A stretch of 64,000 nucleotides of DNA from Paramacrobiotus metropolitanus. Taxonomy: Eukaryota; Tardigrada; Eutardigrada; Parachela; Macrobiotidae. This document shows positions 35,201-47,867 of the stretch, piece after piece; within the stretch, counting starts at the first letter, position 1; every line of letters starts with the position of its first letter. Under the pieces are notes generated by a model that worked only from the letters and a program-made list of their open reading frames with translations, was not told the origin of the DNA and did not search any database. Both the position numbers and the translations under genes were made by a program. The stretch spans positions 1 through 64,000 of the forward strand of contig NW_026570347.1 of assembly GCF_019649055.1 (NCBI RefSeq). Direction: 5' to 3'.

Positions 35201-38200
35201 GATTTTGCTCTGCAAATGTGGAAATGTTAAATCGTAATAAATTGGGTATCTGATTTTTATATGAAATTTTGTTCGGATGCGGTATAATTTTTGGCTGCAC
35301 ATAGTAAAAGTATTAATGTATTTTGCTAACTTATGTTACTTAACTTCGCTTTGCAGCAATCACCACTCTGCAGTGTCCTATTGCTGAAGAGAAAGTTGAT
35401 AGCGGCGATATTTTCACATATTCCGATTACTGCTATCATTTTTTCAACTCGAAACCCGACACCTGGGATAATGCTCAGACGTACTGTATGCGCCGCGGCG
35501 GCAATTTATTATGGGGCACCAGCCCCGCCTTCCAGGTAATACGGTGTGCTGGCTTTTTCATTAGGAATATTTTTGATTTGTTTTTTTGCTGTCGCAGGCA
35601 TTTGTCAGCTGGGCCATGGCACATCGGTACAACCAGTTCTCCTCGGACAATCCCAATTACTGGCTGGGTGCCATGCGCAGTTCCTGGACTAACGGCGAGT
35701 GGATGTGGGTCAAAGGAAGTGAGTATACATATATAAAACCCCGTCATTTCCGTTAAGAGCCCTTTTAATGCTGCCCCGGCTTCTGTAGACGCGACGGTTA
35801 ATCCAATTCGCGCCTTCTGGTCTTCACGCGATCCGCCGAGTGAATTTGATGGCCAGACCAGTTGCGTGATGTTCGATGCTAATTCGGGGTGGTTATGGCG
35901 TGAAACCAGCTGTAATCGACACTTAAATTGGGTCTGTGAATTCGGTAAGTTTCGATGCAAGTCGGTTAAGCTGTCAACACGTTGGTGGATGTCAGCAGCG
36001 GTAGCGGTGTGTTGTTTCCGCGTGGATGGATGGCATCGTGTGCTGATTGGTTGTCTGTGACGCGCCATTGGAGTGGTAACGGTGTGTGGTTACTCTTTTA
36101 GCCCCACGCTCATGCGGTAATCCTGGTGTCAATGCCAACTCCACCGTGCAGTACTCATCGACGGATGTCGGAAGTGTGTCCGTTTACGGCTGTACGGGTG
36201 GACTATTTCTGCGCGGTCCCGGATTGAGGCGGTGTCAACCCAGTGGAAAATGGAGCGACCAACCACCTGTTTGCACCGGTAAACGCACACCGGGAGAAAT
36301 ATATGCGCTTTTTAATAAAGAAATTTATCATAACTGCAATGCTTTTCGAAAGCTTTTAATTTACGTACGTATGTTTCAACTAAGTTAAGTACTGTAATGA
36401 AGTTTTCCGGTCCCTGGCGGTTCCCAGTCTCGATTTATGTTTACTTGTCCGCGTCTGAAATTTTGTAACTGCAATTTTCTAAAATTTATGGCAAGTTTCT
36501 TTCAGTCTTTTTTGTAAAATTGAACGTAGCTTTTGTTTCATAGCGTGGTATGCGATATTTTTATCAAAACATCTCGTTACTGTTTATTAATTACCGGTTG
36601 CTTTTATGCATGTAGACGAAGGTTGCGGTCCACCTCCGACTGTCGAAAATGGCGACGTAGCGTACAACAGCACCAGTGTGGGATCAGCCGCCCAGTATAC
36701 ATGCCTGAATCGTTTTAAACCAGTGGGGAAGACGCGAAGCCTGTGTAACGCTGATGGAATGTGGACAGGGGAGCCTCCGCAGTGTGTTCGTAAGTGACCT
36801 TTTAACCTCTGTAGATTTGCAATTCCGCTAACCGGAATTCATCTCACAGCTGTGGATTGTGGGCCACCTCCCGGCATTCCACATGGAACCGGCGTGTTAT
36901 TGGATTTAAGCAGCCACCAAGGATCCCGACTAGAGTACAAATGCCAATCTGGTTTCAGAATTGTTGGTGATACGATGTTAGTGTGCACGGTAAACGAAGT
37001 ATGGGAAGGAGCGTTTCCATTGTGTCAGCCCGGTATGTCCTCAAGTCGGCTGTCAAAAATTTGCTGCAGAATGTTTGAGACAGTGATTGTTGTCATTCAG
37101 ATAATGGAGATGTGGATGAAGTTCCTGTGGTTGTGGGTAATCGTTCAGGTACAACAACTACGGCTACCACGCCAACTACCACAGAGGTCACTACATCACC
37201 AAGTACATCGACTACCAGCACATTACCATCCACGACAAGAACTACAAGGTACTTATCACGGTTAAATTCTAATACCAGTTTACTACTAGTATCATTCTGT
37301 TTATTTCTTTATTTATTAATTTGATTATTAGACAACCGACTACTACTTCAACATCTACGACGACTACTCCAACGACGACCACGAGCACCACTACCACCAC
37401 GACAACGACAACTACCACGCCGACCACAACCACGTCGACCACCACAACGACACCAACCACTACCACAAAAACCACGACTCCAACAACTACGACAACAACA
37501 ACGACCCCTACAACGACGACCACCACAACGACACCGACAACAACCACCACCACGACCACCACTACGTCGACGACGACACCCACAACTACAACCACAACAC
37601 CAACGACCACACCGAGCACAACGACTACAACAACCACTACGACACCCACCACGACCACCACCGAGGAGGCCACCACCACGTCGTTCTTGTTGGTGCCAGG
37701 TTTCATTCCGTCCCTATGGCAGCAGTCAAACCGAACCAGCAGCTCCCTGGACCAGGGCTACGATCGACCGGAAGATGGAGAAAGCAATTCCATCAACTCA
37801 AAAATTGCCATAATTATGACTAACGATACGTCATCCGATGAAAAAACTGGAAGCGCTGGCGGTATGGATTGGACAGCGAAGGTCACTACGGGTGCTCCTG
37901 AATTAACTACAAATTCGACATTAGTAGTGGAGTTGACTACGTCCACTACAACTGTAACATCTACGCATGTACGAATAAATTTACAAACGCTTTTGTTATG
38001 TATTTTTATGAATGCTTTGGTTTCAGCCTCCTGTGAATACCACCGTGCATTTGAACTCCGCGGATCGCGCCGCACTGGAATTCTTAGCCAACCAGTTTGC
38101 CATTTTCACACCGGCACCCACCCAAAATGCCTCTCATATACCGGTACAGAAAGGTCATTTCGAAGCGCATAATGCCATGATGAGGGACGACGCCAGTGGG

Positions 38201-39566
38201 AACTGGGATCAGACTGTCGCTACAACGACCAAGGAGATTCACCTGACGAAAATGCCATCGCCACCGGTTCTTCTGTTTAATGTGGCGGTCGATCGGCCTG
38301 CCGACCTTTTACCGGCTTTGGACGAAAACAGCGGCGATAGCCATGGCCGAAACGTAAATCGCAGTACCGTGGAAACAGCGACAGAGATTGTCACAACAAA
38401 AATGGCCGAAACTGGAACCATGGGTATGATAACGTATATTAAATACACACGAGTAATATTTATAATTACTATAAGGATTAACATTTCTGAATGGTGTATT
38501 TACAAGTTAGCATGCAAAGCCATATATTGATTACGTGACGCCCTTAATTTTAATTGTGTTGCTTTACTTTTTTACTTTTTAAAACGATACTCGTTCGTTT
38601 ACAACATGTTTTAAATTTGTTTGCCGGAATTGAGTCGTTATCTAATGAATTACATGTAAAACTACGGTTGTATTACACAAATGAACGGGACACTGAGAAT
38701 GTGGGAGAATGTGGGTTGCCCGACACCTTCGTGGTGTTTCTTGGCTTTTGAATGTTTGATTAATGCATTGGTAATTGTTGCGTTGCAGGCGGCTGGATCG
38801 CTCTGGGTGTCATTCTGGGACTTCTCTTGTTGCTCCTGCTAATTATCCTAATTGTGTGCCTTATGAGACGGTAATGCGTGTTGACAAGTTGTAATCCCCA
38901 TATGGTATACGTAATGACCTGGGTGATATTTAAATAATTGTCGTTTCTCTTGCACAGAAGGCGCCGCGAAGCCGCTCGCATCGCTGTCAGCAGTACACAC
39001 ATCATTTCCGCTGCCCAGTATGACACAGAACGGGAGAGTGGGGCAGCTAACGCCTTCAGCCATCGCTACCGTAAAGCCTGGGATAATCTGCAGTTGCAGG
39101 TAACGGAAGCCGGTCCAGCCGCAGCGGTGGGCGGTGGGGGTAAGGACACACCAATTAGCCAGTCCACCTTTAAATCTACCGGACCACGGCTCAAGGATGA
39201 CCATCATAATAAGGCATCGGCGGAAATCGTGATTAGTCCCTCTCGTGCCGGCACGGTTAAGTCCATGGGATCGGTCGGTGGGATTAGCGAAGCGTTTAAT
39301 GAAGCGGATGAAATTCTTGTTGATCAGGACACAACGATGGCCAATGGCCAGCTACAGTTTGAGCATGGTAGCTCACCAGGTAAAAGATAACTTTGCTTTG
39401 TTACACTCTCTGTTTAAACTAGCGTGAATTTGCGTTAAATTTGTGTAATGGTTCTGGCTTTTGTTGTTATTTTATTTGTTATTTTTCTGTAATACGGTAA
39501 TTGATTTACGTTGATTGCCCTATTACTACAGAATTTGAACCGGTAAAAGTCGAAATAAGAAATTAA
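32288..39566 (+). CDS. Furrowed-like selectin-type receptor (sushi, fucolectin, C-type lectin, sushi x3, TM)
   Basis: Single-pass cell-surface adhesion protein with the domain set of insect Furrowed. Seventeen exons close in frame (1124 residues), including 32288-32345, 32407-32583, 34358-34570, 35357-35535, 36102-36278, 37332-37968, 38789-38870, 38958-39379 and 39532-39566. In order: signal peptide MGVVLHLGLLALVLTPFVAG; a first sushi domain (QDCGLPAAPAH to GFPPLCG); a fucolectin-type domain (DIALGKPTKSSSQ, APWWSVNLLDSYIIHSVRVV, GRSCC); a C-type lectin domain (YCYHFFNSKPDTWDNAQTYC, NYWLGAMRSS, NWVCEF); three sushi domains on one exon each (177, 174 and 183 nt); a Thr-rich stalk; a membrane helix (WIALGVILGLLLLLLLIILI); and a tail of about 150 residues ending EFEPVKVEIRN. 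The C-type lectin lacks EPN/QPD and WND, so canonical calcium-dependent sugar binding is unlikely. Insect Furrowed has more sushi repeats. Confidence 0.9.
37332..37680 (+). repeat. ACN (Thr) low-complexity tract, mucin-like stalk
   Basis: About 115 codons that are almost all Thr (ACC, ACG, ACA, ACT mixed) with regular Pro, Ser and Lys, inside exon 13 of the Furrowed-like gene. Codons vary while the residue stays constant, so selection acts on the protein (an O-glycosylated stalk) rather than on a pure microsatellite. The complementary strand gives a spurious Val-rich frame. Confidence 0.9.
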
Positions 39567-41389
39567 TTTCCGTAGTTACGTACTGCCGGTTAGAGTAGTT
39601 ACGTATATAGCGACACCGGAAAAATTTATAACCTTTAATGCGAGTTTAAAAGTTTTTATCTCATGCATTTCATCTTGGTTCTGAGTCTTTCTTATTTCAA
39701 GAAGCAACCATACGTGTTAGGATGCAAAGACTTTGAGCACGGTTAATTAATTTTCAGTATAGCCCGCTGTTAACGGTGGGTAGTTGTACAAATTGTCAGC
39801 GGAACTGATAACGCATCACGGTGTGAAGCTCTCCTAGCTGCTGTAGCGCTGACATTGATCAATTGCAGATGCTGCCAGTTTTCCATTACATAGTATCCCT
39901 CGTGCCACTCTGCCATAGAAATTGACTACTAATGGCCGCGTATAATGCCGCTTCCTACCAATGCATGTTGCCTAATTTATTTGTGATTAGCATCCTGTCT
40001 GACCGGAAAATTACTGTACCAACTGACCCAAAGAAGGCTCCTCGTAATCAAGAGAAAGAGAGAGCGAATTTTAGCCTGACCAACCACCGCGATAATTGAG
40101 CTGTTTTGCGTGCTTAAATCTCCCATTACTTGTCTTACTATTCTGTCGATGTAATTTATTTTTAGAAGGCGAATTTTACATGTTAAAATTGCAAACACTA
40201 GTAGGCCCATTCTGGGCACACGGCCGTACTGATTTTTGCAATTTTGCATTATGTGTTAATAATAATATCGTACCAAGTGTTTATATGCCTCATTGCGCGT
40301 TCTTTGCGGGGTTTTCTCTGTGGTTTTTCAAATCATTGTTATAGTGTTTGCTTTTGTTGGATAGTGATGATTTAATGCTGTGCATTGGAGCGCGTCACTG
40401 GCTGCTTTTATCAAGAGAGAGAAAAAATTGGTTTAATGTGTTCGGATCCGGACAGAAAGTTTACCCTTCGTTGCACGCCAACGCTGATGTTTTTGATGGA
40501 AATCACGGCCACCATTACGTCTCTGTACGATGCGGCACTTCCATTTTATACGATTCATCATCGATGGGAGTGTTAACTGGCCAACATCACAGATTGCCGT
40601 CAATATTACCGGCTTCCGCGCTGTTCTAAACACAACCGGCATGGATGTACAAATCTGTTTTTCGCGGTCAGCTGTAGGCGAACGGAATTTTTCTTTTAAC
40701 AGCCGGATGCTACGGTCAATATCAATTATTCTGGTCTAACAACTTTAGGGCTGTGAAATATTAATTTGTGCGGGAGGTACGCAATTTCGTCCTCATGCGA
40801 AGATCAGAATTCACTATGCGTATGCGCAGCGGTGCACTCACTGGTCAGTTGACATACGTCTGCCAAACAAAATTAATTTTATTATTTCTGTTTTAAACGA
40901 AATTTCACCTATCCTAGTAAATTTGGATACACAAAATCTAAGAACAAAATCACTGTGTCAGTGCAATTTTTTACACAACTATACACCAACCTAGGTATGC
41001 TTCTGATAATTGTATGCTACAAAAAGAAATTCGCATATATAGCGCCATCTGTCATTCAGAACTTAACAAAAATGGTCCAGCAAAATATAGAGGAACCCGG
41101 AAATAAATGCTGAAGGGATTTGCGCGCCACAGTACAGGAAGAAAATCACAACAAGAAAACAAAACAAGGGACCGAAACAAAAAAAATTTGTCTAACGTTT
41201 AATGCGCTACCCTCTCGAGTACAACCCGAGTCCCCTTAAATTCATCGCACAACACATGCTGCATGCGTGTTTTTCCTGCGCAAATAATCATCGACCGTGA
41301 TCCGAGGAATGCACCGTACAGCCCGCCGTCGTCGCTCCAGGGGAAGCCGGGAAGAAAAAACATACGGATACACTGACTTAAGTAGGCAA
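39567..41389. other. Intergenic between convergent receptor genes; unexplained ORF-like patch
   Basis: Mostly AT-rich non-coding DNA with the 3' UTRs of both genes. At 40430-40740 on the plus strand, frames shift within a GC-richer patch (DPDRKFTLRCTPTLMFLMEI, then WPTSQIAVNITGFRAVLNTT in the next frame). This looks like a degenerate or unannotated exon, but no complete gene could be built. I do not recognise the protein. Confidence 0.35.
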
Positions 41390-44300
41390 CTAATCCCGTA
41401 TTTCTGTCAGCGGATAAGTTCCGGCCAAGTCGCTGGCGCTGTCAATCTGGGCGCGCGGCGCTTTACGCGACACCGGCACATGCAGATGCTCGATTTCCTG
41501 TTCATGATAGACGATGCCCCGCCTCCGGTATCTACAAACGCACACACCACACACAAATTTAAATATTGGATACAAAGTGAACGGCTGGTTTCTTTTTCAT
41601 GCCGGAAAATCAATGCCGGGATAAGTTTTTCCGGCTGGTCTCTAAGTGGCAAAGAATCAAATCGAACTAATTGGATTTTCTACTGTATCCTTAAGCCGAG
41701 CGGATGGGCAACACTAGGCGTAGCTGGTGTTAATTACGTAACCCAGATGAGTTACATCACGTAACGTTTCACCAAGAGGACAAATTTTAATTTTTATATA
41801 CGGCATACTATTGTACGCTAAAAAATTAAATACATTTTTATGAAAGTAACAAAAGTTAAAAAGTATACGTATTTATAGTATACGTATTTTTGCGAAAATT
41901 AGTATACGTATTTTTGCGAAAATTTTGCAGCTAAAGGGTAATTTTAGCGACAAATCTGAGGACATTTAGCCTAGCCACCAAATTGTCTAAAGTATTGTAG
42001 GAGTTCCCAGTTACAGATACAGTGCGCATGAAATTTAAAACCAAGATATACTAGCGGCGTCAGTATGTGAAAAATGACTTTTGTGGATCAAAGATCCGTG
42101 ATTTCAGTCTTTAAATTCGGTTAGAGGTTGGTGTTATGATTTGGAAGAAATTATTGACATAACCGATTAAGTTAAATAATCAAATCACATTTTTCAAATG
42201 TCAGATCGACAAGCGCGGTAAGAGTGGACTCAGCTTTTTAACCAACCGCATCAGCACTGCATGTCATACTACAGGAAGTACAGTCAGTGTGATCATTTTT
42301 AAATTCTACATAATATTGATAACATTAACACCGCCACATCTTACTGCTATAGCGAAAACTGAAAACAGTACGAGTAGCAGTGCTAAATGGAAAGTTAACA
42401 TCTTGATGGAGACTCACCGCCTAACGCTTAACAAAATTCCCAAGGCAGCTATAAGAATGAGAAGCAGCACCCCCACAACCGTAGCTGGGATAACAACTTC
42501 TGCAAAGAAAAGCAAACATTACGAGAATCTATTCGGATGCCAAAAAACCTGCATTAAGGCACTTCATACTTCTGCATCAACGTGACTCAGAAAATCATAA
42601 ATGCGATTACACGAAAGTCACAAACTTAATTGATAAATAAAGGGGGAAATAGAGAAATTAATTTATAATTCGGTCTGTACCAATAATCCAAAATAAATGT
42701 GCAATGCCATTATGCCCTTAATTTCTTATTATTTAATAGCACTTTGCAATATTTTATAATGACCATGGACTATGGAGTGTCATAAACGCACTGGTCTCAG
42801 GTATGTATAGACTGGCAGCTGCCGAATACACCAGCCTTTCACGTTTGGCCAAAAGCAGCTCGCTTTTTGTGAATCACTCAGGTGAAAATCTCAAGGTAAT
42901 GAGAAAAATCGATCGAGCAAACGTTCCAATTCGATGTAAAAATCGATCTTGTGAAATTATTCCATCAAATTTAATTTCAAATCCTTACATTTTATATTCC
43001 TTGTTTATCATTGGCCAATACCGGCAGACACCAAACCGGAAAAACATTGTACTGTGTTTTCCCAAGATTATAGCAGTAATTTTACGATTTTTTAAAGGCA
43101 TTATAAATATCGAACCGCAGTCTTCCAATCCGTACCGCTACTCTAGCTGTCCGGACTGAATAAATAAAATTAAATTATTTTTCACTCTTAAAGCGTGAGC
43201 GGCTATATAATGCGCGTAATTATCTATCTGTAGATGATAACTAGGTATATCTCTGTGAGACCAGTAAGATAACGCAAAACACTGATTCCTAAATTAATGA
43301 CATTTAAGTATCGTCAACAGTTAGCTCCTTGCCTTTTAGGGTGATCCCGTTGAGCAATGGAATCGGCATATCGGCTCGTCTAGCGTGCAGCCGGGCCAGG
43401 GCGTCCTTTCTCCACTCGGAGTCGTTACTACCTGGATTAGAAAAAGGAGAGTGCGTTGTTGAGGATGTGGACGAGAGGAGGCTTCTGAATACGCCGGTAG
43501 TGAAAGATTTTGAACCACGACCATTACCATCCATTACGACTATAATATTCCCAGTGTATATACGAGATAGCGAAAAGATGCTGTCAACACATATATACGA
43601 TGCCGATTCCCTCACACTGTCACACATATACACCGTGCAACACAGCCAGCTAACTGACAGGCGGCTAAAGTGCCACCTGATTAAGCAAACATCGCACTGG
43701 AGCTAAAATGGAGCAGCGACCGTCGGGTAATTTTTTAACAAACGCTGTCAACAGCAGGTTAAGGCAATGCCGTTAAAACATACTCTGTTGTACAGTTGAA
43801 AATACTAATTGTCACGTAAGACGCTAGTGTTTGACAATCTGACTTAATTCGGTAGCAAACACAAGGGAACTGATCCGAGCTGCGCTATGCAGGCTGTGTA
43901 TTCAACAGCTACTGTAGCATAAATCGGAATGTTAGTGTTGGTTGTTTGAAGGAATGCCCCAATATAGCTCGCCGTCTTTCCGCAAAGAAACCCACTATGT
44001 GCAAACTTTCACTCTCAATTGCAAAATACAGTTAGATCCGCGTGTGTGGGGGTTTTAAGTAAAAATGCAAAACCGGTTTACTTGTAACCTCGTAACAACC
44101 ATTTTCTACCGGCGCGGTGCACTGGGAGGGCTTAAGAAATGTTGTGTATATACCGCAGTGCAGCACCACACTGTCAGTATACGCAACGTGTGCTATCCCG
44201 TGTACAGCACGATTGCGTTATTCATTCGGCCAGAAGTGAAATCTGCGCATAAGGTCTGCGGCAATGCGATCCATATTAGCTAAAAACGATTGCACCAGAA

Positions 44301-47300
44301 CTGGATTGGGTCGGTTTGGGTGATTGTGGCTTGTGGGAGTGTCAAAAAGGGATGTTGTTGAGTTTGCTTTGCTCAGGAAAGGAAGGGTCAGGAACCAATG
44401 TTATGCCATTGTATTACATGCAATTTCTGATTTAAATAAATTAAATCTGATCATTTGTCTCACGGTTAATAATTTAACCGGGGAATAGCCTGCTATAAAA
44501 GTGCATGTTTCTAATTAAACGTAGAAGAACTTCTCATACCGGCAACAAAAATAAGAAGAGGAACTGCGATTGTACCGGCACGTACATCTGCAAGCATATT
44601 TTTATGCAAAATCAAAATTTAATAGGCATTATTAACTTTATCATAAAAAATAATTTCATTACGAAAGGTTAATCAAATACAAACGACTTGTTATGGACAT
44701 ATATGTAGATATGTACGTGCACAATACATTTGTATGGATAATTAATGATTCTGTAAATTTCAAAACATAAATTACTAAGGAAATGCTTGCATTACAGTAT
44801 TTTAATCCGTTTTCTTCTGGTTAGTACATGCTGTATGCTTGACAGTATTTACGGTAGAATGTAGCAGTTCAACACATCGTTTTTGTAATGTATGCAGAAT
44901 TAAGAAAATTAACACAGATTTTATATTTATAAATAACAGAAGTATATAATTGTATATACTCGTATAATTACATTTATATATAGCGCACTACGCGTTGCAT
45001 TTCTTATAACACGAAACCGAGCATGGTAACTCACAGTCTGGCACCGATCGATCCCATCTATTTCCGTCCAGGCAATTCAGAACCAGTTCATCGAAGGGAT
45101 ACAATAAATCGCGGAAAAAGTAACCATCTTGACATCTCAGGACAATATTGGTGTAATTCCGTGAGAGCTGCTCCACTGAGTCTGGAAGCTGAGGATTACT
45201 ACAGCCAATCGCTACAACATAAATTGCAATGCAATGCAGATTCTGTTTCCTGCTAAAATACCGGCTGCCCTACCTACAACAGAATTTTGTTAGACATTCA
45301 GACCAATGTGGCCACTACCTTGATTTATTCTACAACGAGCCGAAATGTAAGCGTTATAATTTATAATAACGAACATGAAAGAACAAACAGCACTTTTGAA
45401 TTATAGTTTTTTATTAATTTACAGTTAGAGTTAGCTAAAAACGGAGTCATGAAAACTTCTGATTTATATGCATAGTACTACGCTATGTATTACGCACTGG
45501 TATGTCTTACATTATTCTCGGAGTCAGTAAAATAAAAATAACTTCCGACGGCAAAAAAAGAGCTAGGTATGTAGTTTACTAGTTGGTAGAAAGTCAAAAG
45601 CATTATTTGCTCATGGGGTCATTTGCACCGTCTTGATTCATATCATAAAAGCGCGCGATAAGAATATATCAGATAACATGGAACCTATCGGATATCCTGA
45701 CGTACCTTTGTAAAATATCCAAACACCTTTACTTGTCCAGCCTTTTGATGTACTAATAAGCGATATTTTTGCAAAATTTGAGGCCACTTGTAAATTGAAA
45801 GGATACGAATGGCATGTCTTGACAAGCTGTCGATCATTTTCGTAAATTATTAAATAATCTTGGCAGGCGTTATCTTTGGCACTTTGAGGTCGTAGTGAAA
45901 GGTCATTGAGCATTATCAGTATATTTTTTCCCACTACAATAAAGCCAGCATGAATAAATAGAAAGTAGGAAAGTAAACACAGGTACGCACGCTGTCTATA
46001 TACAATAACACACGGTTGCCAACTTAAGCAATCCAGTACATTATTTACAAGAAAAGCATTGCCATAAACACGTGTGGAACTATCGGGCAACAACTGGACT
46101 TTCACTTGCAATGTTCTGCAGAAAAATTATTATATCTTATTTATTAAAGCTTTTTATGATTTTGGTTGACAACAGCTTCCTGGGGTACCGGCTCAGGTAA
46201 TAGATATATTAGAAGTCAAACTATACGGTCTTATTAATTACTCAAAGGAATAAAGGCGTTATTTCTATTGTTCTAAAAACACGTTCGTAGACTCGGAGTA
46301 TTTTCGGGATCTTACAATTTTGAGTGTCAATTAAAATCTACAACATCTTGTTTTAACATAGAGGTGTGGGGATATACTACAAAGTGCAAAGCATGACTGC
46401 GGTTGCATAGCATAATCATGATTGTTCAGGTATAAACACGAGTATAACATATCTATATTTTTATCAAGAACGTTGTACAGTACATAATCCTTCATTGCCC
46501 GGATGTGAATAAAACAGTGCTGATCACCTTCGGTTGAGATCCGCCAGGAACAGTCTGAAGGGCCTGGATAATATTCCGGATATCCAGGACTCAGTATATG
46601 CCCATCCGGCGCTGTTAAGTTCCGATTGCAAACAGAAATCACCTGCGATCCTAAAACTACAATGATTGTACCTAATTTATCGACACAGTATTTATTGTTG
46701 CCCTTATGCGTAGGTAATTTACGTATGCTTTTTATATTTCTGGTTGTTTCTCATCAAGTTACTGGCACTCCGCTGTACAAACTTATTACAAAAGAGCATT
46801 AATGGTTACGAAAATTGTAACTTTACCGAAAATTTGTATAAGAATATTGAAGTATTGAAGTAAGAATACTTGAAGTACAAAATTTAAGTAAAAGCTTGTG
46901 TGAAGCAGCCCTTGAGCGTGCAGTGTTAAAAAATAGTATGATCGCGAAAACTGAAAAAATATATTTTGTCTGGATGATAAGGGTCAGCTCCCATATGTAC
47001 TCATTTAAAATTAAAATTCATATAGATATAGCAGTGGTAAAAGCGCTTTAGCTGCCCGTACGTGGTTTTTGTTAATACCTGGTATACAAGCAAATTTGAC
47101 TTCCAAAACTTCATTGCCATCACAAGGGGAACGGAAAATGCTTTCTTCCATCTCGATGAGGCACACTTCCCGGCCAGAGCACCTACGAAATATCGTAACT
47201 GCAGCTATTAATTTTGACAGCGCAAGCTGGGCAACACATTCAAGTCATACGAGTATACCAAAAGTTGCGTGCGGATATTTACGCTATTTATGCTGAAGTT

Positions 47301-47867
47301 CTGGTTTAAGAAATTTTAGCACTTTACTTTATTTTACTGGTCTAACAGTATTTATGCCAAAAAGAAATTTAGGTGTTGTGTGTTCGTATTCGGAAGAGCA
47401 CAAATTTACCACTGGGTAGAAAAAATCTAAAGTTTTCTTGTATTCCCAAAATTTAACCAACAAACACTTTTTTATGCAAGCAGCCACATGTAACTTCTTT
47501 TACGGTTAACCACATCTAACTTTCAAACATTAAAAGATTTCATATTTTTGTAACCTAGAGTAGCAAATGTATGTGAGAACTTACATATCTTTCACAAGTC
47601 CCGATACATCGTGATTACACCGGGGTCGTTTAAGCAACGAATTAGCCGCATCACTTAACGATGATAAGTAGTCGCGGGGTGTTAATAGTGTACCGCTTGG
47701 CAATTGATTGCTTTCGGGCGTGAAATGGGTTGAGCAATTATAACCACTTGCATTTCCATAATTCGCACCAAATATCATTATGCGTTGGCCGGTAGCGCAG
47801 CGCAGTGTTAGCTGACCATCCGTCTGCCGACAAGCATGTACTTGAGTCCAACCGATAAATTGCCCAC
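41390..47867 (-). CDS. SUEL lectin / CUB / sushi single-pass receptor, partial model
   Basis: Exons seen on the minus strand: SUEL-type (galactose-binding) lectin at 47867-47585 and 47182-47079 (GWTQVHACRQTDG, QLTLRCATGQRIMIFGANYG, NASGYNCS, then CSGREVCLIEMEESIFRSPC, GNEVLEVKFAC); CUB-type sequence starting at 46650 (CNRNLTAPDGHILSPGYPEY, CSWRIS) and at 46115-45991 plus 45933-45706 (DYLIIYENDRQL, KGWTSKGVWIFYKG); a sushi domain at 45211-45035 (177 nt, phase 1-1); a membrane helix at 42499-42418 (VVIPATVVGVLLLILIAALG, LLSVRR); and a tail at 41531-41390 ending YPLTEIRD. Not found: the signal-peptide exon, the exact CUB borders, and a stalk exon between sushi and membrane helix, which is required because a direct join would make a stop. 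It is convergent with the Furrowed-like gene. One gene is the simplest reading, but the sushi and membrane exons could belong to separate transcripts. Confidence 0.65.
41877..41924. repeat. 24 bp tandem repeat, two full copies
   Basis: The unit AGTATACGTATTTTTGCGAA plus AATT occurs twice in tandem with a truncated copy before it (from 41862). It lies in an intron or spacer of the SUEL/CUB gene. Confidence 0.8.
43304..43534 (-). CDS. Small ORF, 76 residues, unrecognised
   Basis: Reads MDGNGRGSKSFTTGVFRSLL, then a Ser/Thr-rich stretch, then a charged block (WRKDALARLHARRADMPIPL) and LNGITLKGKELTVDDT before the stop. The second half looks conserved and protein-like, unlike the random frames nearby, and its GC content is higher than that of the flanks. 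It lies on the same strand as the SUEL/CUB receptor, between its sushi and membrane exons. It could be a nested small gene, an alternative cytoplasmic tail, or the last exon of another gene. The start at 43534 is the first convenient ATG and may be wrong. Confidence 0.45.
   Translation of the reverse strand: MDGNGRGSKSFTTGVFRSLLSSTSSTTHSPFSNPGSNDSEWRKDALARLHARRADMPIPLLNGITLKGKELTVDDT

Noticed and set aside
37269-37706. Long minus-strand Val-rich frame (145 codons)
   Set aside because: Mirror image of the Thr-codon tract in the Furrowed-like gene; not a real protein.
44060-44140. Minus-strand CTAPVENG phrase resembling a sushi domain start
   Set aside because: Lacks the remaining Cys pattern, and the splice phase does not fit the neighbouring sushi exon.
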